This document shows, piece by piece, positions 7,436 through 16,044 of a stretch of 64,000 nt of DNA. The stretch is from Macrococcus bovicus (GTDB lineage: Bacteria; Bacillota; Bacilli; Staphylococcales; Staphylococcaceae): NCBI RefSeq assembly GCF_004359575.1, contig NZ_SCWF01000001.1:62001-126000 (forward strand). Reading direction: 5' to 3'. Both the position numbers and the translations under genes were made by a program. A model generated the notes under the pieces. That model had not been told where the DNA came from, made no database searches, and saw only the letters and a program-made list of their open reading frames with translations. The stretch's first letter is position 1, and every line of letters starts with the position of its first letter.

Positions 7436-8107
7436 TTAAAAGTCATTCAAAAAGTTTTCTGGACTGATATCTATTTCGTAGTCCATCTTCCAATTAAATC
7501 CTATATAATCATCGTTATCAAGAAAGTCTGCAAGGTGCATTTCAATAAATTCTTTTCGTTCAACATATCTTATCTCAAAACTATCCCAGTTACCTTTTCT
7601 ATAATTCTTGGCTTTATCTTCAGAATCCCAGTATAAAAATGTGATCTGCGGAAAGTATTCAATTGAGTAATTCCCTGCAATATATTCAATATCTGGATTA
7701 AATAAATAATACAATCCCTCATATTGCAATAACTTCTCAGTAAGATATGATTGCTGCTCATTACTACTGGAATAGTCTGGTAGCCTTTTATATACAGCAA
7801 TCAGTTCACTTATATTCTCAAACATAAGTTGAGGTTCAACCTCAGGCCAGTCACACCAGCAATATAATTTTCCGTCTTTTTTAGAAATACCTAGATAACT
7901 TTCTTCTTTATCATGGGCAATGATAAAGTAATCTTTATAGTCATTTCTTTTATTAATCTCTAACAAATCAAGTGCAGTCTCTTTCATAAATTCCTTGTCC
8001 TTGATAGGATAGAAACTCCATTTACCAAGTTTGGGTTTATTGCCGCCTTTATATACATCAATAATTTGAGAAAGCTGAGGTACTTCATCCGTCATTTTCT
8101 CTATCAA
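7436..8107 (-). CDS. Hypothetical protein, possibly SMI1/KNR4-like
   Basis: 223 residues, acidic and aromatic, soluble. Features such as GISKKDGKLYCWCDWPEV and the helix MFENISELIAVYKRL recall SUKH/SMI1-KNR4 immunity-type folds, but this is only a resemblance by eye. The first standard start is a TTG at 8107 with no ribosome binding site close by; AAAGGAG lies about 17 bases upstream of it, and the next ATG is at codon 5. Either the start is non-standard or the 5' end has changed. No toxin partner is adjacent. Confidence 0.5.
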   Translation of the reverse strand: MIEKMTDEVPQLSQIIDVYKGGNKPKLGKWSFYPIKDKEFMKETALDLLEINKRNDYKDYFIIAHDKEESYLGISKKDGKLYCWCDWPEVEPQLMFENISELIAVYKRLPDYSSSNEQQSYLTEKLLQYEGLYYLFNPDIEYIAGNYSIEYFPQITFLYWDSEDKAKNYRKGNWDSFEIRYVERKEFIEMHLADFLDNDDYIGFNWKMDYEIDISPENFLNDF

Positions 8108-8192
8108 TTCTAGTAAAGAATGCTCCTTTAAAGGTAATGAATATCTGATCTAAATTTTGTCTGCCTCCCCTATCCTGCTAGTTTTATGTATT

Positions 8193-8645
8193 CTAAAATG
8201 GCACTTTATCTAAATAATCGTCAATATAGATGCCATAATGATTTTGAATATCATTATATAAATGGCTGTGAACTTTCTTGAACGCCTCAATTACTTTATC
8301 TTGGGGTAACAAGTTTGCCGCCATTTCTTTTACTTCAATCACTTCAATCAAGAACTTATCTTGATACGGAATTAGTGAAAATAATGGTATATTGTCATCC
8401 ATCTCTAAGGTGTAATATCTAAATGCCCGTATATTCTCTGACTCAATGTTTTTTAACCATCTATCTAATAGTATCCAAAATTCTAATAAGGCTACATCTT
8501 CCTCGAAGTATACTTTATCACCTATTTTGATAACTAAAATACCTTCAATTAAATATAAATTGGCAACATCCATTCTTTCACTGAAACTTAATCTATTAAA
8601 ATTTGAAGTAAAGCGATAATTAACAGAGAAACTATTCATATCCAC
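8193..8645 (-). CDS. Hypothetical protein, 150 aa
   Basis: Not recognised. Soluble alpha/beta protein: beta-rich N-terminal half (IEGILVIKIGDKVYFEEDVALLEFW, quoted only in part for its alternation) and a helical C-terminus (AFKKVHSHLYNDI). The start ATG at 8645 is followed by a second in-frame ATG at codon 3. Same AT-rich composition and orientation as the two minus-strand genes before it, so the three may belong to one variable patch. A TTATGTAAACT motif lies 50-60 bases upstream. Confidence 0.5.
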   Translation of the reverse strand: MDMNSFSVNYRFTSNFNRLSFSERMDVANLYLIEGILVIKIGDKVYFEEDVALLEFWILLDRWLKNIESENIRAFRYYTLEMDDNIPLFSLIPYQDKFLIEVIEVKEMAANLLPQDKVIEAFKKVHSHLYNDIQNHYGIYIDDYLDKVPF

Positions 8646-8740
8646 TATCCCGTCTTATTTTCTTAATGAGTTTTTAAATTTTATATACTTAATTTAAGTT
8701 TACATAATATAATTATATTAATTAATAAATCTTTAAAAAA

Positions 8741-8771
8741 TAGAGCACCCCAGATTATCCAGGGTGCTCTA
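8741..8771 (-). terminator. Terminator of the cold-shock gene
   Basis: 10-bp stem (8741-8750 with 8762-8771) followed on the minus strand by a T-rich run (8735-8740 read in reverse). Confidence 0.85.
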
Positions 8772-8795
8772 TTAACGTTCATCTATAATTATAAA

Positions 8796-8996
8796 TTATA
8801 ATTTTACAACGTTAGCTGCTTGTGGTCCGCGGTCGCCTTCAACGACTTCGAATTCCACTGCTTGGCCTTCTTCTAATGATTTGTAGCCTTCTTGATTGAT
8901 TGCTGAGAAATGTACGAATACGTCGTTTTCTCCTTCGATCTCGATGAAGCCAAATCCTTTTTCTGCATTAAACCATTTAACTGTACCTTGTTTCAT
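8796..8996 (-). CDS. csp: Cold-shock protein (CspA family)
   Basis: 66 residues, a single cold-shock domain (OB fold). RNP1 (KGFGFIE, about residues 13-19) and RNP2 (VFVHFS, about 26-31) are intact. Binds single-stranded RNA/DNA and melts mRNA structure; the major family member in staphylococci is CspA. Typical length, own promoter, own terminator, ribosome binding site GGAGG. The mRNA leader is about 100 nucleotides and structured (see separate entry), which is usual for cold-induced csp genes. Confidence 0.95.
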   Translation of the reverse strand: MKQGTVKWFNAEKGFGFIEIEGENDVFVHFSAINQEGYKSLEEGQAVEFEVVEGDRGPQAANVVKL

Positions 8997-9036
8997 CTTG
9001 AAACCTCCAACACTGAAAATTCAATATGCATTATTT

Positions 9037-9079
9037 GCATATTACAAAATAAATAACGCTTACTTACTTTGTAATATGC
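9037..9079 (-). promoter_or_regulatory. Hairpin in the csp 5' leader
   Basis: A perfect 12-bp inverted repeat (GCATATTACAAA at 9037-9048, its complement at 9068-9079) with a 19-base loop lies in the csp leader, 40-80 bases before the start codon. In csp mRNAs leader structure commonly changes with temperature and controls stability and translation. Position and repeat are seen; the thermosensor role is inferred. Confidence 0.55.
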
Positions 9080-9103
9080 AGATAACGCCTACTGGTTGTT
9101 ATT

Positions 9104-9132
9104 ATTATAAAATAACACAAATCGTTATGCAA
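9104..9132 (-). promoter_or_regulatory. csp promoter
   Basis: Minus-strand -35 TTGCAT (9132-9127), 17-bp spacer and perfect -10 TATAAT (9109-9104). Start would be near 9097, giving a leader of about 100 nucleotides. Confidence 0.75.
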
Positions 9133-9157
9133 TACAGTTTTTTGTAAAATTTAGCGT

Positions 9158-9463
9158 TTACAATTTTACTTTATCGTAATAAATTTCTCCATTTTTTAAT
9201 GCGATCAAACTATAGAAGATTTGAAGATCCTCTTCACAATCCTCACAATAATGTAGTTCGCAGTTATTGTAGAATGCGTGTATATTGTACTTACCCACCA
9301 CTTCATTTTTAAACTTGTCACGCATGACTTCAAGGTGCTGCTTATAGACGTTTTCGAACATCTCTTTATTATCCATCTTCTCCTGATGAATGATATGGTC
9401 CCGCCAGTCTTCAAAGAGCCACCAGCCTTCATAATCTGCCCGCATGATGATGACTTCCCACAT
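9158..9463 (-). CDS. DUF1033 family protein
   Basis: 101 residues from the ATG at 9463, which follows AAGGGA with good spacing. The open frame extends 25 codons further upstream to 9538, but that part overlaps the acyP promoter region and does not resemble the family. The N-terminus MWEVIIMRADYEGWW and the CELHYCEDCEED cysteine/acidic patch fit DUF1033. Function unknown; small cytosolic protein conserved in staphylococci and bacilli near acyP. Confidence 0.75.
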   Translation of the reverse strand: MWEVIIMRADYEGWWLFEDWRDHIIHQEKMDNKEMFENVYKQHLEVMRDKFKNEVVGKYNIHAFYNNCELHYCEDCEEDLQIFYSLIALKNGEIYYDKVKL

Positions 9464-9609
9464 GTGAATCCCTTCTTTCATTAGTTCCTCACTATTATGT
9501 GAGTATTCAGCAAGTTTTTCAAGCAATTGACTTGGCAATGCGATTTATTAGGAATTTCAGCTTGAAATACATATAATTGAAATAAAGAGAATGGAAGAGG
9601 TGAATCACT

Positions 9610-9876
9610 CTGATTACTGAGCATTATAAAATTTTCGGCCGTGTTCAAGGCGTTGGATTTAGAAATGCGACAGTCACCCATGCTAAAAAGTTTCCTGTCA
9701 CAGGCACTGTCGCTAATGTGGAAGACTATGTAGAGATCTTCGTATCCGGTGATGAGAAGAGTGTGCATGCATTTATGGAACGTATATTAAAAGGACCCAA
9801 CATGTTTGCCAAAATCTCTTCCCATACCCATGAACAAGTACCTTATCAGGATTTCAAGCAGTTCAAACAAGTTTAG
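9610..9876 (+). CDS. acyP: Acylphosphatase with a non-standard start codon
   Basis: 88 residues. Hydrolyses acyl phosphates in the cytosol. The signature GRVQGVGFRN (about residues 11-20) carries the phosphate-binding Arg, and the catalytic Asn is in VANVEDYVEI (about 43). The frame is closed by TGA at 9601, so no ATG, GTG or TTG start exists; CTG at 9610 is seven bases after GGAAGAGGTG and is the best candidate, ATT at 9613 the alternative. A -10-like TATAAT is at 9572-9577. First gene of an acyP-xpaC-telA operon; the next start is 26 bases away. Confidence 0.85.
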   Translation: MITEHYKIFGRVQGVGFRNATVTHAKKFPVTGTVANVEDYVEIFVSGDEKSVHAFMERILKGPNMFAKISSHTHEQVPYQDFKQFKQV

Positions 9877-9901
9877 CAATTTCATAAAAGGAATGAAGCA
9901 T

Positions 9902-10627
9902 ATGAAATATAATATTTCCTATTATCTAGGTGCCATTTTTGCGGTGCCTATTACTTTAATTGTCGGTTTTATCAGCACGACCTACTTTGCATTCGATCAG
10001 TGGCTGGACTGGCTGATCATGCTCGGCGGTTACATCGGTGCCTACATCCCTATTCAGCTGACGACGTCTAAGCAGTATTTAAACGAAGCGGGTCTGTCGC
10101 GAAGAGAGTTCAAATATATTCGCAAGCACCTCAATGAGGCGCGCCCTAAAATCAAGACTCTGATGTCCCAGTATACGAAAGTTCGGAGTATAAAAGATCT
10201 GAAGTCTGTCAATGAAATCAACCGCATTGCTCGCATCATCTATAAGACAGTACAGAAACAGCCTAATAAGTTTTTCAAGGTCGACAGCTTCTTCTTTTCC
10301 CATCTTGATAATACAGTCAATCTGGTTGACCGTTACATGAGACTGGTGAGAATGCCGCATAAGAATCAGGAGGAAATGGCTCAACTGCAGACTGCCCGCT
10401 TAACGCTTGAAGAACTGAAACGCACCTTACAGGCTGATCTACGGGCGCTGAACTCTGAAGACTTCCAGGCGATGTCTGTTGAAGTCGACCTCGCTCAAAT
10501 CAACCGGCCAAAGGACAATCAGGCTAGAGTACCACAGCTAGAGAGCGAGGAACTCGTCAGAGTCCCTGTTATCAAAAAACGTCAAGAAGAAAGGATATTA
10601 GATAATGAACAACGACTTAATCAATGA
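9902..10627 (+). CDS. xpaC: XpaC family protein (5-bromo-4-chloroindolyl phosphate hydrolysis)
   Basis: 241 residues. The ATG at 9902 is nine bases after AAAAGGA; in-frame upstream starts have no spacing to a site. Two membrane helices near the N-terminus (about residues 8-28 and 33-52) are followed by a long cytosolic helical domain. XpaC proteins were named for a hydrolysis phenotype; the true role is unknown, but they are nearly always paired with TelA and probably act with it at the membrane or envelope. Its end overlaps the telA start by 23 bases, so translation is likely coupled. Confidence 0.85.
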   Translation: MKYNISYYLGAIFAVPITLIVGFISTTYFAFDQWLDWLIMLGGYIGAYIPIQLTTSKQYLNEAGLSRREFKYIRKHLNEARPKIKTLMSQYTKVRSIKDLKSVNEINRIARIIYKTVQKQPNKFFKVDSFFFSHLDNTVNLVDRYMRLVRMPHKNQEEMAQLQTARLTLEELKRTLQADLRALNSEDFQAMSVEVDLAQINRPKDNQARVPQLESEELVRVPVIKKRQEERILDNEQRLNQ

Positions 10628-11741
10628 TTTAACAGCTAATCCATTTGCAGAGACCCTCAGTCCTCAAGCCGCCCCTCTTCAGCAGGTTGATACTATTTCG
10701 CCTGAGAAACGGGAAAAAATCAATCAGATCAAACAGCAGATTAAACCGCTCGATAATGAAAACCTGCTGATGTACGGTGCAGGTGCCCAGGCCAAGCTTT
10801 CGCAGTTCTCCCAGCAGATTCTGGATGAAGTACAACGTAAAGACGTGGCACCGATCGGTGATAATTTAGATAAGTTGATGAAAAAACTGCGCGAAATCGA
10901 TCCGGATGAACTGAGCCAGACAGAAAAATCGACTCTTAAGCGTCTGTTTAAGCGCGTAGGTGCGACTGTCAATGAACTGATGTCTAAATATCAGTCAGTC
11001 TCCGGCCAGATTGACCGCATCTCGGTGGAACTGAACCAGTCCAAAGATGTCCTGATGAAAGATGTGGCTCTGTTAGACCGATTATACGAGGAGAACCGGG
11101 CTTATTTCGAGGCACTTGACATGTTCATCCTGGCCGCAGAAGAAAAACGCGACGAACTGAATGCCACTCTTCCTGAGCTCCAGCAGAAGGCCAGCATCTC
11201 GAATGACCAGCTGGCCTTACAGGAGCTGAATGATATGCGCCAGTATATCAACCGTCTCGATAAACGCGTCTATGACCTCAAGCTCTCACGTCAGATCACC
11301 CTGCAGTCTGCCCCGCAGATCCGCATGATTCAGGATGTGAACTCTACACTGGCAGAAAAAATCCAGAGCTCCATCCTAACAAGCATCCCGTTATGGAAAA
11401 ACCAGATGGCGATTGCCTTGTCACTGATGCATCAGCAGAAAGCATCGAAAGCGCAGCAGCAAGTCACGAATACGACGAATGAGCTGCTCTTGAAAAACTC
11501 GGAAATGCTGAAGACCAATACCATTATGACTGCTCAGGAGAACGAGCGCGGTATCGTTGAGATTGAGACACTGAAAGCCACTCAGAACAATATCGTTGAA
11601 ACCATCCGTGAGACATTGAGCATCCAGGCAGAAGGCGCTTCCAAGCGTCGTGCAGCTGAGGCTGAATTAACCAAGATGGAACAGGAACTGAAAAACCAGC
11701 TGCTGCAGCTACAGCAAGAGAAAAACCAGACGAACTTCTAG
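10605..11741 (+). CDS. telA: Toxic anion resistance protein TelA
   Basis: 378 residues, cytosolic, almost wholly alpha-helical with long coiled-coil stretches (about residues 125-225 and 270-378), typical of TelA (PF05816). The family is linked to tellurite, nisin and antibiotic tolerance; mechanism unclear. AAAGGA precedes the ATG within the end of xpaC. Last gene of acyP-xpaC-telA, closed by a terminator that overlaps its stop codon. Confidence 0.92.
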   Translation: MNNDLINDLTANPFAETLSPQAAPLQQVDTISPEKREKINQIKQQIKPLDNENLLMYGAGAQAKLSQFSQQILDEVQRKDVAPIGDNLDKLMKKLREIDPDELSQTEKSTLKRLFKRVGATVNELMSKYQSVSGQIDRISVELNQSKDVLMKDVALLDRLYEENRAYFEALDMFILAAEEKRDELNATLPELQQKASISNDQLALQELNDMRQYINRLDKRVYDLKLSRQITLQSAPQIRMIQDVNSTLAEKIQSSILTSIPLWKNQMAIALSLMHQQKASKAQQQVTNTTNELLLKNSEMLKTNTIMTAQENERGIVEIETLKATQNNIVETIRETLSIQAEGASKRRAAEAELTKMEQELKNQLLQLQQEKNQTNF

Positions 11742-11757
11742 TTCGTCTGGTTTTTTA
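11725..11757. terminator. Terminator between telA and brnQ
   Basis: 11-bp perfect stem (11725-11735 with 11741-11751) followed by six T on the plus strand and preceded by A-rich sequence, so it can serve both convergent genes. Confidence 0.85.
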
Positions 11758-13092
11758 GTTGTATTTGATTTTAGGCTGCTTAGCACCAAAGATGAGTCCC
11801 AGCACATAGCCTGCTAAAGCGAAGAGCAGCCATTCCATCGACTGTGCCTTTAATGGCAGATGGTCCATAACCGGCAGACTCAGCAGTCCGATATCTTTAC
11901 TGGATAACACTGATAGAATAGCGATAACAGTTACAAAGGCCATCGCAATCTGATAAGACAATCTAGGTGTCGGTATGAATCTTGAGAGAACAATGAGCAG
12001 GACAAGTGTCATACCGATCGGATAAAGAACCAGCAGAACAGGTACTGAAGTGGCAATGACCTGCTGCAGACCCTGATTCGCTAACAACAGACTGAATAAC
12101 GTAAAGATCACCACGTAGACTTTATAAGAAATCTTCGGGAAGATCTCATAGAAGTATTCACTGACGGCAACAATTAAGCCGATAGATGTTGTCAGACAGG
12201 CCAGCGTTACAATAACACCAATCAACACTTTACCGAAACCACCAAAGGCGTCATTTGCCATGTGCGTCAGCAAATAGGTTCTGATGTCCAGACCGTTTTG
12301 ATCAATAAACGCCAGCTGCTCTGCTGATAGCGGATAATGGTTGCCCATCCAGCCGAGCGTCAGATAGATAAAGCCGAGTGCTGCTGCCGCAATAAGAGCG
12401 GCAAGAATGGTCGGTTTCAGGATCCCTGTCTCTCTCGTAAATCCTTTATCTTTAATCGCATTCAATACGATGACCGAGAAAGCGATGGCTGCGATGGCAT
12501 CCATCGTCAGATAGCCTTCTGTGAATCCAGTGAAGAAACTGCCCGCACCTGATTTAAATGTCTCAGTATCAGTCGGTGTCGTGTCGTGACCTGCGAACAT
12601 AAAGATCCCTCGAATAACGAGTAAGACAATTGAAACGAGCAGGACGGGTGTCAGAATAGCGCCGACCCGGTCAACCATTTTTGAAGGATTGATGGCAAGC
12701 CAGAGAGAAATGCCGAAATAAATTAATGTAAATAAGAATAAAGACAGTTTTGAAGGTCCACCAATAAACGGCACGAGCGCCATTTCATAAGATGTAGCAC
12801 CTGTACGTGGAATTGCGAATAACGGGCCGATCGTCAAATAGATGGCGATCAGGAAGATGACGCCGAAGACAGGATGGACATTGCGTAATGCCGCCTTATA
12901 ACCGCCTTCGTCAAATGCACCGGCAATGATGGTGATCAGCGGTATCCCTACCCCTGTCACGATAAATCCGATGATAGCAGGCCAGAAATACGTCCCGCTG
13001 ATAAAGCCTAACTTAGGTGGGAAGATCAAGTTACCTGCGCCGAAAAAGATAGCAAATAACATAAACCCGACCACAACTATTTTTTTGTTCAT
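11755..13092 (-). CDS. brnQ: Branched-chain amino acid transport system II carrier protein
   Basis: 445 residues with about 12 hydrophobic segments and the family signature FGAGNLIFPP (about residues 19-28). BrnQ is a cation-coupled symporter for Leu, Ile and Val in the cell membrane. Ribosome binding site AGGAGG nine bases before the ATG. Single gene; I looked for a T-box leader in the short 13093-13181 gap and found none. Staphylococci often carry several brnQ paralogues; which one this corresponds to cannot be decided here. Confidence 0.93.
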   Translation of the reverse strand: MNKKIVVVGFMLFAIFFGAGNLIFPPKLGFISGTYFWPAIIGFIVTGVGIPLITIIAGAFDEGGYKAALRNVHPVFGVIFLIAIYLTIGPLFAIPRTGATSYEMALVPFIGGPSKLSLFLFTLIYFGISLWLAINPSKMVDRVGAILTPVLLVSIVLLVIRGIFMFAGHDTTPTDTETFKSGAGSFFTGFTEGYLTMDAIAAIAFSVIVLNAIKDKGFTRETGILKPTILAALIAAAALGFIYLTLGWMGNHYPLSAEQLAFIDQNGLDIRTYLLTHMANDAFGGFGKVLIGVIVTLACLTTSIGLIVAVSEYFYEIFPKISYKVYVVIFTLFSLLLANQGLQQVIATSVPVLLVLYPIGMTLVLLIVLSRFIPTPRLSYQIAMAFVTVIAILSVLSSKDIGLLSLPVMDHLPLKAQSMEWLLFALAGYVLGLIFGAKQPKIKYN

Positions 13093-13181
13093 AAACTTCC
13101 TCCTAACAGAAATGATTAATTGAAATCATAACACTTTAAAGGAATGAAGTCTATATTTTTCTGAAAATTAAAATTATTTAA

Positions 13182-15017
13182 TTAGTGTAAAGATTGCAGC
13201 AGCAGTTTTTTCAGCAGCGGTGAGATAATGTAGGGCAGATTTTCTACACCTTCGACAAAGACACAGTAGTCATTGTAGATGTTTTTGATGGTGTTTTCCA
13301 CTGCTTCTGAGATGGGTGTCTGACTGAGGAAGACATTGATGACGAATATGCCTTCACGTCTCAGCTTCATCACTGCTTCATGCGTATCGATGATACCATT
13401 AGATTCATATTCAAACGCCGAGGGTTCACCGTCTGAGAATACGATCAGAAACTTCTGCTTCTCGCTCCGTCTCTTCAGCATCTCCCCTGCCACTCTGATG
13501 GCCAGGCCGTCACGGTTATCATCCTGTGCCGCAATGGTCTCGATGCCGGGACCGGCCGCGGGACTTAAGGATTGCTGATAGCTGATCAGATAATCAAAGA
13601 TATTCAGCTGGGCATGCTGGTCAGAACTGAAGGTGTCCTCATTAAAGGCGATGACCTCGTGACGGATCAGCAGCTTCTTCAGCGTCTCATGAAAGAGGAC
13701 AATTCCTTTCTTCGTCTCTTCCAGCTTATCTTCCATGCTGTACGAAGCATCGACAAGCAGCGTGAATGTCGCATCCAGTTCTTTTGACTGCTGGTCCTCC
13801 TTGTAAAATACACGCTTCTGGTCATCTATGAACCAGTTGACAAGTTTACGGTCCAGCCGTCCCATTGCAAGCTGTCTGCGTGCATTCTCATTCTGATGCG
13901 CGATCGTCTTCTGTATGATGTTCGTCAGCTTCTTCACTTCTGACATGACTGCCTGCTGGCTGAGGCTATAATCCATGCGTGCACGTTCCGTTATTTTAGG
14001 GGTCCGCCATTCGATGGACACCCTTTCATTCTCAGTCCCCAGTTCTTCAGCGATATCGACACCTTCTCCATCTTTCTGAGAGGTGCTCTGTCCTCTCCCC
14101 GCTATGATCTCATCAGGTTCATCAGATGCATGCCCTTCCCGTGCATGATCACTTTCAGCACGGCTGTTCTGGCCTTCAGAGATTTCAGTCTGCATATAAG
14201 CCGACTGCGTCGATGACTGACTGGTCTTCGCCCTGACGTCCTCTGTCTCATCGGAGCCTGACGCACTATCATGACCGGAGAGTGCTGTTGCCTTCTCTTC
14301 CTTGAAGCGCTCGATATCTTCCAGCAGTTTGACCGGCAGATAGTAATAGTCATTCAGCATATCCTGCGTGAGGAGAGGCTCGATGAGGTACAGCAGACTG
14401 AGGGTCAGGTCGACTGTATCCGCCGTTGTCTTAAGTTCGAAGAGTGCGCTGAGACGCTGTCTGATCAGCGCATCAAATTCCTCACTGAAGTCTGTCTCAA
14501 AATCCAGTATGTTATCCGTCAGGACGGCACGCTCCAGCCTCAGAAACAACAGGTCGGTCGGCATCTTCTTCGTCTCATAAACTTTGATCTGACTGCTGTT
14601 CTGCTGACGCTTCAGGCGCATCCGTGTCCTGAAATACTTGGCTGCTGCAGGTCTGCTGTCTAGGACAACTTTCTGCAGACGATATTCCTCAAGCAGCATG
14701 AAGAGCTGGTTACGGAACTTGGTGAACGTCAGTTCTTCCGCCAGCAGCTCATGAATAGCCTGCTGGTCCATTGCCCGGTAACCGAGACCGTATAGCAGAC
14801 AGTCGCTTTTTAGTGCATAGAGTTCATCCAGGTCCGAGCGGTGCTTCCATTTGAAGCTGACATTCAGGCTTTTCTCAAGCGGATCGTAATAGCCGAACTT
14901 CTGGAACTTGACCTTCACTTCGTTATCCTCCATGATGAGCTGTGCGAGGTCTGTCAGCATCATCAGCTGAGAGGCATCTATTTTCTCATCGTTGAACAGA
15001 ATAAATTTATCACTCAT
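13182..15017 (-). CDS. VWA (von Willebrand factor A) domain protein paired with a MoxR-type ATPase
   Basis: 611 residues. The C-terminal third is a VWA domain with an intact MIDAS motif DASYS (about residues 405-409). The middle (about 230-330) is low-complexity, rich in Ser, Glu and Asp, and probably disordered. The N-terminal part is helical. VWA proteins of the NorD/CobT/CoxE type work with MoxR-type AAA ATPases to remodel or load metals into client enzymes; the client here is unknown. Its ATG overlaps the stop of the ATPase gene (TGATG), so translation is coupled. Confidence 0.85.
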   Translation of the reverse strand: MSDKFILFNDEKIDASQLMMLTDLAQLIMEDNEVKVKFQKFGYYDPLEKSLNVSFKWKHRSDLDELYALKSDCLLYGLGYRAMDQQAIHELLAEELTFTKFRNQLFMLLEEYRLQKVVLDSRPAAAKYFRTRMRLKRQQNSSQIKVYETKKMPTDLLFLRLERAVLTDNILDFETDFSEEFDALIRQRLSALFELKTTADTVDLTLSLLYLIEPLLTQDMLNDYYYLPVKLLEDIERFKEEKATALSGHDSASGSDETEDVRAKTSQSSTQSAYMQTEISEGQNSRAESDHAREGHASDEPDEIIAGRGQSTSQKDGEGVDIAEELGTENERVSIEWRTPKITERARMDYSLSQQAVMSEVKKLTNIIQKTIAHQNENARRQLAMGRLDRKLVNWFIDDQKRVFYKEDQQSKELDATFTLLVDASYSMEDKLEETKKGIVLFHETLKKLLIRHEVIAFNEDTFSSDQHAQLNIFDYLISYQQSLSPAAGPGIETIAAQDDNRDGLAIRVAGEMLKRRSEKQKFLIVFSDGEPSAFEYESNGIIDTHEAVMKLRREGIFVINVFLSQTPISEAVENTIKNIYNDYCVFVEGVENLPYIISPLLKKLLLQSLH

Positions 15018-15799
15018 CAGAAAGTCAGTTCCATCGCATTAATAATGGCCTGCTGTTCCCGCTCATCTTCCAGTTTATCGATAATGGCACGTTTCACTGC
15101 ACGTTCAACCGGCATGATGGTTGTCAGGTCAGACAGGTCGAGCAGGGCCCGTATCGAACTCGCTTCTTCACTGATCTGCCCCTGTTCCGCCATCGTCACC
15201 AGGTCATGATTGAAGCGGACAAGCAGGTCGATCAGCGCATCATCCTGAAGCAGGGTCTGTGACTTGATGACTTCTTTCAGTGTATCACCGGAAATATAGT
15301 CCATGTCTATCACGACAAAACGGTTCTTGAGTGCTTCATTCATCGGTAAGGTGCCGACATAGCCGACATTGATGGCCGCAATCACAGCGAAGTCTTCTGC
15401 CGCGGTAATGACTTCACCTGTGAATGGATTGGTGATAGTGCGGCGGAAATCAAGCACGCCGTTTAATATCGGCAGTGTCTCCGGCTTTGCCATATTGATC
15501 TCATCGATATAGAGCAGGTGCCCTTCTTTCATCGCCTGGATGACAGGACCTTCCACGAATGTGATGACAGACTCGCCGTCCACTATTTCAATGGTCTTGA
15601 AGCCGAGCAGACTCTCAGCGTCCAGATCCACTGAACAGTTGATGCTGTGCATCGGACGGTCAAGCTCATGTCTCAGTGTTTCAGCGAGCTTTGTCTTGCC
15701 GGAGCCAGTCGGACCTTTCAGTAAGATATTCTTTCTCAGCTTCAGCATATTGAGGGCATCTGTCTTGATTGCTGTATCTTCATTCTGATATAAATTCAT
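15017..15799 (-). CDS. MoxR/NorQ-type AAA ATPase
   Basis: 260 residues. Walker A GPTGSGKT (about residues 33-40), Walker B LLYIDEIN (about 91-98) and an arginine-finger region [13 protein letters not shown] (about 150). Hexameric chaperone ATPases of this type activate or insert cofactors into protein clients together with a VWA partner, which follows directly. In staphylococci the same pair lies beside odhAB, although here a terminator separates it from the upstream VOC operon. Confidence 0.88.
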   Translation of the reverse strand: MNLYQNEDTAIKTDALNMLKLRKNILLKGPTGSGKTKLAETLRHELDRPMHSINCSVDLDAESLLGFKTIEIVDGESVITFVEGPVIQAMKEGHLLYIDEINMAKPETLPILNGVLDFRRTITNPFTGEVITAAEDFAVIAAINVGYVGTLPMNEALKNRFVVIDMDYISGDTLKEVIKSQTLLQDDALIDLLVRFNHDLVTMAEQGQISEEASSIRALLDLSDLTTIMPVERAVKRAIIDKLEDEREQQAIINAMELTF

Positions 15800-15820
15800 C
15801 GTAATCTCCTATCCACAATA

Positions 15821-15843
15821 AAAAAGGGCTTACGCCCTTTTTA
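15821..15843 (-). terminator. Terminator after the DUF6501 gene
   Basis: 7-bp GC-rich stem (15823-15829 with 15834-15840), four-base loop, T run on the minus strand. Separates the VOC/DUF6501 pair from the ATPase/VWA pair. Confidence 0.8.
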
Positions 15844-16044
15844 TACTTGCTCAAAATATTCTTTGTAATAGCCGCCTACTTTGCCGCTGTTATCTCTTAT
15901 ATGATAATACTCTTCTGTCTCGTTGACAACATCATAGACTTGGCCGACTGTCAGCATATCACTGACCTTATACTTCTTCGCATCCGTATGAATGACTTTC
16001 ACTTTTGCAATCGGTGCTTGATCGTGCCATTCTTCATGTAACAT
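15841..16044 (-). CDS. Small SH3-like protein (DUF6501 type)
   Basis: 67 residues. The sequence (MLHEEWHD at the start, LTVGQVYDVVNETEEYY, GGYYKEYFEQV at the end) matches a small conserved Bacillales family that I know as DUF6501, with an SH3-like beta-barrel. Function unknown. Starts by a 1-base overlap with the preceding stop (TAATG), so it is coupled to the VOC gene. Confidence 0.7.
   Translation of the reverse strand: MLHEEWHDQAPIAKVKVIHTDAKKYKVSDMLTVGQVYDVVNETEEYYHIRDNSGKVGGYYKEYFEQV

Noticed and set aside
9464-9538. N-terminal extension of the DUF1033 gene
   Set aside because: Overlaps the acyP upstream region, has no ribosome binding site and does not fit the family.
13093-13181. T-box leader for brnQ
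   Set aside because: The gap is under 90 bases, too short, and has no T-box sequence.
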